From Plantago major (lineage: Eukaryota > Streptophyta > Magnoliopsida > Lamiales > Plantaginaceae), in assembly GCA_026545765.1 (NCBI GenBank), contig CM048840.1, positions 2,501,265 through 2,565,264 of the forward strand: 64,000 bases of DNA, written 5' to 3'. Below are positions 11,654 to 23,072 of this stretch, piece after piece. The translations under genes and the position numbers were made by a program. The notes under the pieces are model-generated. The model searched no databases, had not been told where the DNA came from, and saw nothing but the letters and a program-made list of their open reading frames with translations. Each line of letters starts with the position of its first letter. Position 1 is the stretch's first letter.

Positions 11654-13080
11654 CACTACAAAAAAACTGGTATGTAGCGACGGATCTATCCGTCGCTACA
11701 GTACCAGCGATCCGTCGCCCCAGCTCTGGCGACGGATAACAATTCCGTCGCCCCACTAGAGATGTGGCGACGGATAGATAATCCGTCGTCCAATTCGCGA
11801 CGGATTATCATTTTTGACTTTTTTTTATTTTTTTTAAATTGATTATTGGCGACGGATAGAATCTATCCGTCGCCAATATAACGACGGATAGATTCTATCC
11901 GTCGCTCCACGTGGCGACGGATAGATCTATCCATCGTTACATTGCTATTTTTTTAAAAAAAAAAATCCGTATTCGAATTTTTATATTCGTATACGGATTA
12001 ATTCGTATCCAATTTGTATTCGTATACGAGATATTGATTTATCGAAACTACAATATTCAAATCGGACAATAATTCGGTTGATATTCAAATCGAAATTACA
12101 ATATTCAATACGATTATACAATAAATCGAAAATTGTATACAATGACAATAATACAAATTCATTATACAATAATACAATACAAACTAAAATACCGAAAATG
12201 TATAAAAAGATAAAAGATAAATACCTAAAATGTACAATCTAAAATACCTAAAATACCGAAAATATATAAAAAGATAAATCGAAGATCCGGAGGTGGACGA
12301 TGGAGATCCGGTGGCGGTGGTGGCGATGAGATCCGGAGGCAGTGGTGGCGTGGAGAGACGGGTGGTGGTGGTGGTGAGAGGCGGATGGTGGTGGTGGCAG
12401 TGGTGGTGAGGCGGTGGTGGCAGTGCGGTGGTGGTGGCAGTGTGGTGGGAGGAGAAAGGTGGTGGTGGCAGTGGTGGTGCGGTGGGAGGAGGATGGTGGT
12501 GCGGTGGGTGTGGTGCGGTGGTGGTGGGAGGAGGAAAGGAGGAGGTGGAGGAGATGGTGGTGGTGGCAGTGTGGTGGTGCGGTGGTGGTGGGAGGAGAAA
12601 GGTGGTGGTGGTGGTGGCAGTGTGGTGGTGCGGTGGTGGTGGGAGGAGAAAGGTGGTGGTGGAGGCGGAGGAGAGGAGAAATGGAGGAGAGGTGGTGGAG
12701 GAAAGGAGGTGGTGGTGGAGATATATTATATTTTTTAGTCTTTTAGCGACGGATAGATCTAGATCTATCCGTCGCTAACTTTTTTATTTTTTTTATTTTC
12801 CGGCTATATAGCGACAGATAGATCTAGATCTATCCGTCGCTATATAGCAACGGATAGATCTATCCGTCGCTAAATTTTTTTTATTTTTTTTCTTTTTATT
12901 ATGGTCAACAAAAGTAGTGACGGATAATTTTATCCGTCGCTAACAGAGCGACGGATAATTTTATCCGTCGCTCTGTAGCGACGGATAACTTTTATCCGTC
13001 GCTACGGGTAGCGCCCTTAGCGATTCGTCGCTACAGGCCGTCGCCCATTTCCATCGTTTTTCCAGTAATTTCTTGTAGTG
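11654..13080. mobile_element. Non-autonomous CACTA element, inserted in the Helitron relic
   Basis: The left end is CACTACAAAAAAACTGG and the right end an inverted CACTACAAGAAATTACTGG. The trinucleotide AGC is present on both sides (11651-11653, 13081-13083). Subterminal arrays consist of AGCGACGGATA / TATCCGTCGCT in direct and inverted orientation. The 1427-bp interior has no transposase. It contains an AT-rich segment (11965-12280) and a GGT/GGA-rich minisatellite (12290-12720). The core GACGGAT is shared with the subterminal repeats of the CACTA element at 5.4-8.6 kb, where the motif is AGGGACGGAT. Confidence 0.92.
12290..12720 (+). repeat. GGT/GGA-rich purine-biased minisatellite
   Basis: About 430 bp built of GGTGGTGG and GGAGGAGAAAGG blocks, with a nearly exact duplicated unit (GTGGTGGTGCGGTGGTGGTG followed by GGAGGAGAAAGG, 12567-12605 and 12621-12655). 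All three forward frames are open but encode only V/G/W/R low-complexity strings, so it is not a gene. The strand asymmetry and many GG runs give high potential for G-quadruplex or triplex formation. Confidence 0.85.
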
Positions 13081-13083
13081 AGC

Positions 13084-13455
13084 GTTTTTTCCTCTTGCAT
13101 CGACTAATGATTTAGTTAATGAGATTAATAATCATTTTGTTATGTCGAAGATGTCAGATGAATGTGTCAAATACTTGAGTAGGGATATCATTACAAAGAT
13201 GGATGGTGAAAATTTTCTCGAGGATGTTTTCACAATAGCTCTTGAGTGCTCAAGGTTCGGTCGATGTATGATCATGATGATGCAAATATTGATCAGACTT
13301 TCGAGTTGTGAATGAAACAAGACCTATAATTACTAATTTTTGAAAAACATATCGTCGAGGAAAAATTGATATGCGAAATTAATGCAGAGAAAAGGCTTTT
13401 CATTGTGATGATGATGATATAATCACAAGAGACCAAGTCCCCATTCGGTTTTGAT
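13084..13455 (+). pseudogene. Helitron helicase relic 2, 3' part
   Basis: Directly after the CACTA element the sequence reads PLASTNDLVNEINNHF (13092-13139), followed by DECVKYLSRDI. This is the LAPTNxxVxEIN...YLSxD region of Helitron helicases. Farther on come KHIVEEKLICEINAEKRLF (13341-13400) and the reading SRDQVPIRF, each matching the next motifs in order. Frameshifts separate them. The relic stops where the second Cassandra LTR begins. Confidence 0.7.
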
Positions 13456-13458
13456 AGT

Positions 13459-13757
13459 TGTAACGCCATAAAATTTCAGAGAGTTTGAAGATATTGAGAA
13501 TGCTACTTATATCATAAAGGTGCACCCTTAATTCTCAGGAATCCACCTAGAAGGATCCAAAGTTAGGCGTTCATGCTCTAGAGCAATCTTATATCGTAGG
13601 TGATCCACTATATAAAGAGTTTATCTTTGAGCGCACGAGTGACATCAGGGTGCGCAGGAAAGGATGTGTACGTTTTGTTTTGTGTCGCCAACAATCATGG
13701 GAAGAGCAGATCAGGAGTAACAGTACTGGGTCTGACCCATGTGGGGATGGGTGTTAT
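13459..13757 (+). mobile_element. Degenerate Cassandra-type LTR
   Basis: Begins TGTAACGCCATAAAATTTC and aligns throughout with the LTR at 8712-9050. Shared segments include GAATGCTACTTATATCATAAAGGTGCACC, GGAATCCACCTAGAAGGATCC, GTTAGGCGTTCATGCTCTAG and GCGCACGAGTGA, and it ends GGGTGTTATA. The 5S-like core is more eroded than in the first copy. It closes the nested Helitron/CACTA block. Confidence 0.6.
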
Positions 13758-13761
13758 AAAT

Positions 13762-13895
13762 GGTACTCCCTCCGCCCCGTTAAAATATGCCACAATATTT
13801 TCGTCACTATTTTAAGACAACCAATAATTTATTATTTGTTGGTGGAGAGAGAAATGATAATGAATGGAGATAATATGAAATATAGGAGAGGAAAA
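13762..13895. mobile_element. Partial Stowaway-like MITE
   Basis: Starts TACTCCCTCCGCCCCG, a standard MITE end, but the opposite end is missing or too eroded to place. It abuts the Cassandra LTR. Confidence 0.4.
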
Positions 13896-14101
13896 TAATT
13901 ATGTCCGGATCAGGTATCTACCGCAACATGCGACATACCCATGTAACAAGTCACGAACACTGCATCCATCGACCCGCATAGTTTATGTTAGTTCAAATAT
14001 TAATTTTTTTGGGTCCCCCTCATCCCTCTGTTCCGGGTTCAGCCTCTCACGTTCCAGTTTGGTACGTCCCGATTTCAACTTCTCATACCTTAAATGGAAA
14101 A

Positions 14102-14208
<107 letters not shown>

Positions 14209-15659
14209 TTTAAAAGGGTAGGATCCGAACTCGGACATGTCTAATATAAATGGGTATGGGTAGGCCAGTCTATACCTTACCAATTTAGACTATTGCTTAA
14301 ATTATTGATGCAACAAATAGAGCGATACATATGTATGACAACAAAACTTGGTGTATAAAACAACATTATACAAATTGTGAAATAATGTTCTGTTTTAAAT
14401 ATAGGAGTATTCAATAGTGTTCGCTTTCATTATAAATACTTCTTATAATTTTTTTATGACTTCTCATGAAATGGTGATACTTTTAGATCATGAGTATTAA
14501 CACATTGTAAAACTTATATGTTTGTAAATTGAATATTTATATCCATTCTTCGTCGAGTATCGACGGATCATTTACTAGTATTTAAAAGTACATGAGTAAA
14601 ATATTCAAATTTAAGATGTTATACCGTGTCTCGCCATCCCGCCAATAGTATTGCTACTAAATAAGCAACGGATAAAAAAGATTATTACCAATAAACCAAT
14701 GGTAACTACTAACTAGTGTAACAATTAATTTGGAACCAGTACAAACTATTAAAAAATCACTGATTAGAGTACTTGTAAATCAGTACATTTTGTTTAGAAA
14801 TGCTTATATCTATTCACATTGAGATAGCTTTTATAATGAACCAACATGTTGCAAGTTGCAAAATGGAGATCATCATCAAACCAATCTAACTTGTGTTATT
14901 GCAACATTGGCTGATCTGAAACACATAGTATAAGAGAGCTTTGGAAATGAAAGAAAGATTATTAGTGCAAATTGGCAAAGGGAATAGATAGATGGATAGT
15001 TAATGCAAATGTAGTGAGAATGTCAGGTCTTTTGCAGGTTTGGTGCTGGATAAGCTCATAAGCCTGCCATTTTTAATACAGAAGTGAATTTTGCATATAA
15101 GACATGAAATAGAAGCCAAAAAGCTTTCCTTCTCTATCTCTACTCACTACTTTCTGCTTCTGCCAAGATGCAATACCCACTAGTGTAATTAAAACATGTT
15201 CATCTACCTCACAACAACTCTTTCCATGAATGCATTTATTTCAACCCCCTTTTTTGGATACTTGTGAGCCATATTATATGGAAAACTGCAAGAAAATGAC
15301 ACTCAACCATTTTCATCCCCCCATTTTTAAGACTCAAGCACCATTCTTCAGTATTACCAGTAAATATATCAAAGTACTCAAATTAGGATAAAGTATATAC
15401 AGGCACCAAAACAGAAATTTGAAGGACGGAAGCATGATGATGATGATAATGATAATCAAAATACTAGCAACAAAATTTTTCCCGGGCTGTAGTACCACTA
15501 AAAGAGTTTTCCAATTTTTACATTCTACTAGAACCAACTGGTCCAATTCAAGCCTTGTTCTATTAACATTGTCATAACTTCTTGCAATGCCATTCCTTAA
15601 CTTCCCGGTTATTCTTCTTCTTCTTCATCTTCCATACTTATCGCGATAATCGTTATAAC
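14209..15659. other. Intergenic, includes 3' flank of the TPR/J gene
   Basis: AT-rich. The stretch just below 15660 should hold the 3' UTR of the minus-strand TPR/J-domain gene. A clear poly(A) signal cannot be singled out. No other gene was seen. Confidence 0.5.
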
Positions 15660-17878
15660 TCAACAGCTCAGTGCTTCATACTTCATTGTCATTGGACGGT
15701 TGAACCCAGTCTGAGAAAGCAAATTCCCAACAACAGCAAGATCCCTGCAAAAAACTCCTTGATAAACTGATGACGGAGGTGAAGTAGCTGGTGCCTTGCT
15801 GCTCTCAATGCCTTGAAAAACCTTCCTATCTTTCACAGACTCGGACACCTGAGCCAGCTCAATACGAGCAGATTCTCGTTGAGCATGAGCCTGCTGCTGA
15901 GCTTCAACTTGAGCAACTGTTTCTTGTAAAGCAGCAGCAACATTCTTTCTCTGCTTTTCAGCAGCCTCTTCCTCCAGAACCACGGACATTACACTATTAT
16001 AACCCTTTTGAATCAACCTATATAACAACATGGCAGATAACTTAGCCCTATCTCTCACATTGTCCATGTCCTTCTCATCCGCGAACTCGCATTTGTCAAT
16101 GAAACTGGAGGATTTGTCAGGCTTGTGTTTCAATGTCAACAGCAAATGAGCCCTCTCCAGTTCTGACCTCGAACAGCCCCTTTTCAATCCAATCAAAGCA
16201 TAGTAATCCACATTCCCAGTTTCACCAGCTGCAACCCTCTCCTTCTGTTGCTGGATTTTGGACGCTAATGAGCACAGCCTCCCGGGAATCTCCCTATAGT
16301 GAAAGTTCTGTGGCTTCCAAATTGGACCAGGCAGCTTCCTATCCCTCAAAATAGAATTGTACAGCAACTTCAAGTGCTCCAGATCATGAAGGCTATCTGG
16401 CAAACACCTGATGGATTCAAACAAAGTAGCTCTCACGGTAAGAGCCTCAATGCAAGAGGGATCCAATGCCAACGCCCTATTGCAATCCGCTATAGCCTCC
16501 GCAATTCTCCCCGCACAACGGTAAGCCGATGCACGGTTCACATAGCACTCAGCCAAAAACCCTTGTGGAGCACCACGGCGACCATCAAGAATTTTTGAAA
16601 AATGCCGAATAGCCTCAGCCGAAAGGCTAGCATCTAGGGCAGCAACTGCAGCAGCCTTACGACGGAGGAGGAGCTTAATGTGGCACAGGAGGTGCGAGAT
16701 GGTATCGGATTCGGTCTTGGGAGGGCTCTGGGTCCGCCTGTTGTTGGAGTTCTCGTAAATTGTGAACTTATTCGTTGAGAAGATGTCATCTGACAGGGAA
16801 ATGCTTTCGCGGCGGAACGCGGCGGCAGCTAAGCGTTTTCCGGTCTGGAGGAGCACCATTGCATCCTCCATCAACCCCAGGTGGCAACAAGCTTGGCCCA
16901 AAACAGAGTACCTGTTGTTGTTGGTAAAAAATCACAGTCAGTTCCATCTAAATCAGATGACTTGATCAACATTCATCTTCAACCATTCAAACAATCAAAC
17001 TAATAATCAGAATTTTCTAATCTCATTGTATGTACGAAATTGGAATTTGACTTTCACCGGATTATTAAATTAAATTAAGATTAGAAATCTGTAATTAGAC
17101 TTGTCCACAGCAGAATTAGGTGAAATTCATTAATGGCTGCCAGTGAATTCGCGTGATCTTCAAGCAAATGTCATAAGTAAACACCAAATAACATTTGGAT
17201 TAACGATGAATTCATTCATTCATCTCAAACAAATCAATTTTACAGAATTTAACACACACAAAACTGAATCAATGACTCTGAAACAGAGAAAATAAACCGG
17301 AAAACAAGCGTACCTCCATTCGCCATCCTTGTGGACATTCTTATTCAACCCAGCCAGAACCTTCTTCTTCAAATCCGAAACGGAAAAGCACTTAAACGCC
17401 GTCTCGTCTCCACCGAGCGAGCTCGACAGAAGCTTGACTCGCTCACGAGACAGCTGAGTCGACGAGTTCTCCGATGAGGCGGACGAGGACGAGTCGTCCG
17501 AGTTCATCTTCAAACTCGGAATGTAATCCTGCAACATATCAGCCACCTCCTTATACCTGTGGAGATACAACAAACACCTAGCCTTCATCTCCAGAGCATT
17601 CTCCATTCTCGGCGCCACCACCAGAGCCGATTCCAGCAGCCCTAGCGCCACCGCAAGGTCCGATTGCTCTTGCGTCGCCATCAGCATTCTCGCCTCTCTC
17701 ACGTACCGCTCCACCATCTGCATTGTTGTTACCAAATTCCATCAATCAATTTTCAAAAGAGGAAAGCACAAAAAAAAAAAAATAAGAGAGAAGCCATGAG
17801 TTAACGAATGTTTACCATTTTGTTGGTGAGCCACCAGTGTTTCTTCTCAGTACCAGCGAGATAAGTAGCGACAGCCAT
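15660..17878 (-). CDS. TPR repeat and J-domain (DnaJ-like) protein
   Basis: Three exons, 17816-17878, 17314-17717 and 15660-16911, join in phase with GT-AG borders into 572 codons. The start MAVATYLAGTEKKHWWLTNK at 17878 is the first ATG. Residues about 35-80 and 160-310 form TPR-type helical pairs, for example AECYVNRASAYRCAGR-IAEAIADCNRALALDPS (about 277-309). A serine-rich acidic stretch lies near residues 90-105. A J-like domain begins VDYYALIGLKRGCSRSELE (about 390) and carries HKPDK at 418-422, an insertion in the canonical HPD that contacts Hsp70. A Glu/Gln/Ala-rich coiled coil follows, then a low-complexity tail ending KYEALSC. The layout matches the plant TPR-DnaJ family (Arabidopsis TPR15/TPR16-like), presumed cytosolic Hsp70/Hsp90 co-chaperones. 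The altered HPD makes Hsp70 stimulation uncertain. The gene looks intact. Confidence 0.93.
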
Positions 17879-17994
17879 TGATGAATTGGAAAAAAGGATT
17901 ATGGAGAGAAATTATCTGTATCAGGTGAAGAGCATCTCAAGGTTAATAAGAAAGAAGAGAGAAATTGGTTGAAATGAGATTTGAAATCCAGGAG

Positions 17995-18130
17995 AAATGA
18001 AGAAGAGAGAGAGGTATAAAAGAGAGAGAGAGAGAGGAGATTGAAATGGAAATGGAGAGTGAAGAAGGGCTTAAAACAAACAAGGAAATGCAATTGCCAG
18101 CTTTGACCTGAGTGAGAGAGAGAGAGAAAG
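17995..18130. repeat. GA-rich 5' flank of the TPR/J gene
   Basis: Two GAGA tracts (about 18005-18038 and 18113-18126) lie 130-250 bp upstream of the ATG, as CT-rich tracts on the coding strand. CT-rich 5' leaders or promoters are common in plant genes. No clear TATA box is placed for this gene, so it may have a TATA-less promoter. Confidence 0.5.
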
Positions 18131-18399
18131 CTTTGATCCTTCTACTTCATCGCTGGCACCAGATTCTTTCCTATCTCTCTCTAGACCCCTTTAGGCTAAT
18201 GTGGTAGACTTGCAACTGTTGAGACCTCTATTACTATATTCTCTCCATTCTATTCAATTTTTAACAAGTTTTGGAAACTTAATTATTTCTAGTCTTCATC
18301 AATTTTGGAATAATATGTGGGATAAATTCTTTATAATTAGTAACTACACCAGCCAGATTTTCATACTAATTCACTCACTCACCAATCATAAAATCACGA

Positions 18400-19000
18400 G
18401 GGGAAAAGTGTTTTACGATGCACTTTGACGAAATCGCCCCACCGATTCTTAATAACAAATGAGTAAAGAGAAGCAGATGAATGAAAACCTTTTACGAGAC
18501 ACTGAAATGTGAAATCGGTTTACATACTAATTGATTGACTCAACAAATATAAAATCACAACAATCGATGAGATGCAAAGTGTTTTACGATGCAGTTGGTT
18601 TACATACCTGACCGATTGTACATAACAAATCAGTAAAGAGAAGAAGATTAATGAGAACCTTTTACGACACACTGAGATGTGAAATCGGTTTGACTTTGTG
18701 TGATAAGAACATAGAGAACACATGAGGCAAAACCTAGTTTACATCGAGTCAAATCGATTTACATACTAATTGATTGACTCTGTGTAATAAATGAGTTGAG
18801 AACAAAGGAGAGAAAACCTAGTTTACAGTGAGACGAATTCAATTTACATACTAATCGGTTGAACGACACATAACAAATTCATAACAGAGAATAAGAGAAG
18901 AGAAAACCTTCGACGGTATATCAATTTACAGGCAAATTGATTGATTATACATAATAGAAGAGTAAAGAAGAAAAGAGAAGAGATAACCTCTTCACTCTGT
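18400..19000 (-). repeat. ~82-bp degenerate tandem array upstream of the TPR/J gene
   Basis: About seven units. The anchor AACCT (AGGTT on the minus strand) occurs at 18487, 18657, 18732, 18816, 18905 and 18985, with a degenerate copy near 18572, giving spacings of 75-89 bp. Each unit, read on the minus strand, has TATGTAAATCGATTT, then TGTAAACTAG or CGTAAAAG, then GTTTTCTC and a pyrimidine-rich stretch. The AG|GTTTTC step resembles a 5' splice site repeated in every unit. It encodes no protein I can recognise and does not match the other repeats in the window. Confidence 0.7.
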
Positions 19001-19049
19001 AGTGAGATGTGAACAGTTTGTCGTGGTATTGTTGGTTCTACTTGTTCCG

Positions 19050-19061
19050 TTATTTATAGGT
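19050..19061 (-). promoter_or_regulatory. TATA box facing the 82-bp array
   Basis: Minus-strand CCTATAAATAACGG sits about 60 bp before the first repeat unit, in an otherwise GC-poor setting, and would start transcription through the array towards the TPR/J gene. It is inferred from sequence only. Confidence 0.4.
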
Positions 19062-22000
19062 GCACGTATCGATAAAGTAGCATGCAGTCAAAGATTACGT
19101 GTTATTCTTTTGGCAAAAGAAAATAAGTTACACGCAACATGTTAATTTTGTGGTAATAATGATTTTTTCCTCTGGATTACTTTAAGGTTGTATGTCTTTT
19201 AATGGTTTATTCTTGAAATTTTGACGAGGATATGCCCTTATCCTAAAAATGACGCAGAAACTTTCATTTAATTCAAGATTGCAACAATCGTGAAATGGAT
19301 TAGACAGTCAATTACTTTATGATTACACGAGATCTCTGTTCTTTCTTTCGGTCAATTTTATTTATTTATTTTAATACACAGAGTACATTCTCCATAACTA
19401 ATTAGTAAACAATTAAATATTATTTATTATTTCAATTAATTTGAAGACATTAATTTAGGGGAGTTGCTGACTCAATTTGAGTTTGTGCCTTATCGAGCTT
19501 TTCGACTCACTTAGAAGTCATGCACGTACTCTAGTTTTGTTTGACATCAAATTTTCGTGTTTGCCCGAGCTAAGCCCGTGGGTGATCACAAACTTCTAAT
19601 TTAACTTAAATTACTAGTATATGACTATATGTTAATCTATTTCTATATTACTTAATAACGATATTTAATACATACATACAAAAACAATTTAAAAATAAAT
19701 AAATAAATAATAAAGTGTTACTCAATTTCTGAACATGTATATATGTGTGTGAGGTTGTAAGTATGTGAAACAGTCGAATTTCTCATCACATTGGTCGAAA
19801 TTCACTTGAAAATAAGTTGAGCTTGAGCCGAGCATTGACAATACATGTAGTTTGATAACAGTTTGATTGGCTAAGACATCTACGTACCTTCACTTAATAA
19901 GACGGTATCCTTGAGTGGTTTTCTTTCCTTTATGCACTGATTTATTTTTACAATGAATTTCCCGTAAAATAGACAAGTCATAACCTTGTTTTGGCTCCAC
20001 ATTGAATATTCGTTTGCTCTATTATCAAAGTCCTATTTGTTGTAACATTTATATATTAGTTGAAGTTTTCATTATTGTGTGATGATAATTATATTCAAAT
20101 TCTACATAGAATTTTAGCACTACTTTTCATGAGAAAACATTATTGTTGAATTAGAAACAAAAAATGAAAGGACAGCACAAGAAGACGGAATATGTTGGTA
20201 GGCAATTGGAAGATGATTCAAAGGAGAGGGGTTTATTTGAAAATTACAACTCCCCCGATTATAACGAGAGAGTAAAGCACGGGCAAAGACAATATTGTAT
20301 TTGACCGCTTCTTGGCAGTTTATGCCGGTCACTTATTAACAGGTCCGACCGGATGGGAATTTCATAACTATAAGCTCTGTCGTGAACAATTTCAACAAAT
20401 ATTAATTTGAAATCCAGATTGACCATTAGTCAAAATTGTGTTAAGTCACGTGTTTAGGATTCACACACCTTCTTATTCATTTTAATTGTTTTAGAGCTCA
20501 AATATAATATACTTCGGTGATAAAATCTATATTGAAATAAATGAGAAAATAATTTTACACAAACAAAAGAAATTCCGATTCTTGGAACGTCGAGAGTGTA
20601 GTTTCATTTTAATTTGGCCTAGTATGAATAATAACCAATATGGTTATCAGATTGCGCATCGAGCCATCGGAGTATTGAAATTACATACTATAACTTTTTT
20701 ATGTATTTATGCTCGGATTAGAGCTCTTCCAAGTCATAGTTGTATCACTTCCTTCTCCCTTGAGCATCACCAGGGCTTAGTGCGTGTAGAAAGAATATTC
20801 GCTACCCTGAGATCAGGACCACCTCAATTATCACGGGGATTTAATTGGCTAGATTGACACAGTCACACGGGTAACTCACTACTTACTCACGAATTTATAC
20901 GACAGTAAAAAAACAACCGGATCATTTATTTGTTCCCTAAGCGTGGTCTAGGCCTTGACTTGAAGTCTATGTAACTGTTTGATTGATGCAAACTAGTTTG
21001 TCGTATATTATTAATTACACTTGCATTAAAAATACAGTGAGAGCTTGTGCAGCCAGTGGTTTGACTCCATGTAATCAATCGAACTCTTCAACTGATAAGA
21101 TCGATTTTTGTGGAGTGGCCATTGATGTCGAAGCATCTTTTACGAGGTATCGTCACTCAGAATCAACATCACATGTTAGCTACAAAACTACAACGATCAC
21201 ATGTTTGACTATAAAAATTACCATGTTTAGTACTAATCCAAATATGTTAAACGTAGAACGTTTGTAACTAAACATTTAACATATTGATCCTTAGCGACGG
21301 GGAGATCATCTCTCGCAATAGTTTGTATTGATATACTCCACCGATCTTATCCCCGATTCCATAAACATATTATCAATTATCATGAAACATTGATTTGCAT
21401 TTTGCAGTTCATTTCACGTTTCAAATCGTGAGATATATATTGTACTAGTGTTTATGCTAATGATGTTTTGGACCCTATGTGGCCAGACTCCCGCATGATC
21501 CCTAACGGCCTTGGTTGATGTTTCAATAAGTTAGATTTTACCACATCGTCTACTCCACAATTCATGAGGGAAAAATAATAATTACTCCATCCATTTTCAA
21601 AGGGCCAGAGCCGCACTAGAATATGTATGTGCCATTGCCATATGTCTAATAGTCATAAATAGTAGTGGTCCTGGATTGGTATAAACATTTGATTGTCCAT
21701 CCGAATTTACCTTCCATCATCATGAACACGCCAATATAATTATACTACATTACATGTATGTACTGTGAATTGTAGTAATAACAAAAGTCATCCTTTTGCA
21801 TTATTTGTACTTGAAAGCTTCACGTACTTGAACAGAGTTTTACATTACAAATGCCTTTCTCGTACAATGATCCTTCATTTATGATTTTACCACTCATGGA
21901 TCACAATCTTAATGTACTCAAACATTTATTACTGTGCCTAAATGTTATAAATTGCATTTTCATGCCATCTACAAATCCTTAAAAATCAACTAATTTATTA

Positions 22001-22239
22001 AATTAAAAGTTTAAAGATCACCTACCACTTCAATTCTAATTTAAACTACCTAACTAACTATTTTATGAGATAGTTTCACAACTCAAAGTTCCTTGTATAA
22101 TTAAGCTAATTAAGTAACTTTGTAGCCTAAAATTATAGGATTGCTTTCAGTTCTTTAATGTAAAAGCTCGGAAGGCCCATCGATGTGGCAATTTAATGAT
22201 GTTATGGGAGTCGAGTCTTAATTTAATATATACTATAAT
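19062..22239. other. Intergenic, no gene seen
   Basis: AT-rich. A segment at 19460-19610 (GCTTTTCGACTCACTTAG...TGCCCGAGCTAAGCCC) resembles the GAGCTCGAG-type repeat at 22.2-22.5 kb. The open frames around 20.6-21.3 kb lack family features and splice context. Confidence 0.5.
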
Positions 22240-22525
22240 AAACTCGTTAATTAAGGTTCGAGCTCTGCTCATTCACTAACAGGTTATCGAGTTGAGCTTG
22301 AACTATGTTTTGTGTTGCTCCAGAACGGCCCGAGTTAGTCTGACTTGAGAAGGCTCGTTACGGCTTGACAACTAGACTTCTTATACAAGTTCAAGCTCGA
22401 ACTTCTTACAAGTCAATGGAGTTCAGGTTTGATTTTAAACTCATTTCACTAACGAGTCGAGCTGGGTTCAATTAGACTTGATTTCATCGAGCTCGAGCCA
22501 AGTTACTTATGCTGGACTCGATTGG
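22240..22525. repeat. Interspersed repeat rich in CGAGCTCGAG-type palindromes
   Basis: Contains GGTTCGAGCTCTGCTC, TCGAGTTGAGCTTGAAC, CAAGTTCAAGCTCGAAC and CATCGAGCTCGAGCCAAG. Alternating TCGAGCT/CAAGCTCG blocks are a common high-copy plant non-autonomous element. The ends are not defined. Confidence 0.45.
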
Positions 22526-23019
22526 TGCCACTACGTGGCATAAACAAAAAGTTAATAGTTCAAAAGGTTTACATTTTTATGTACTAGGGCAACCGTCTCA
22601 CTGTGAGACACATAAAACATCTCGTGTCACACATTACATACATAAAACACCAAAAACATTAGTTTATATAAACTAGATTATCGAGAAGTTCCAAGTTGTG
22701 GATAGCAATCCCAATATCTTGATAATCTTGGTTTTGGGAAATGAGTAATTTGTACTAAACACCATATGATGATTGTTATCATCATGCATTATAGTACTAG
22801 TACATTTGATAAGCAGATTAAGCCTATGGATGTAGAGAAGAAGTTGACCATCAATAAATAGGAGAGGAGCATCACGATGTAGATGATGTTGAATATTAAA
22901 TGGCTGGAAAAGATGAGGATAGGGTAATTAAAAGTGAGTCATTCATTCGTAAGGCACAAGATTCATGCTTTTGTAGAGCCTTTGTATCATTGTATGTGTT
23001 TCCACTTTGCTTTTGGTTT

Positions 23020-23072
23020 GCATTTCATTACATTACATTACATCCAATACATTGAAATGTAATGAAATGAAA
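23020..23072. repeat. Hairpin-forming inverted repeat
   Basis: CATTTCATTACATTACATT pairs with AATGTAATGAAATG across a short loop (CACATCCAATACATTG region). It is simple-sequence-like and probably not a regulatory RNA. Confidence 0.5.

Noticed and set aside
12385..12746. Three overlapping forward frames of 110-117 codons in the G-rich array
   Set aside because: They encode only V/G/W/R low-complexity strings from GGT/GGA repeats, and all frames are open because T is rarely followed by A.
20582..21267. Two frames of 91 and 94 codons suggestive of a gene
   Set aside because: They have no domain, no consistent splice borders and no promoter, and the surrounding composition is intergenic.
23020..23072. 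A microRNA precursor
   Set aside because: The arms are simple ATTACATT repeats with a short loop, and nothing points to a processed duplex.
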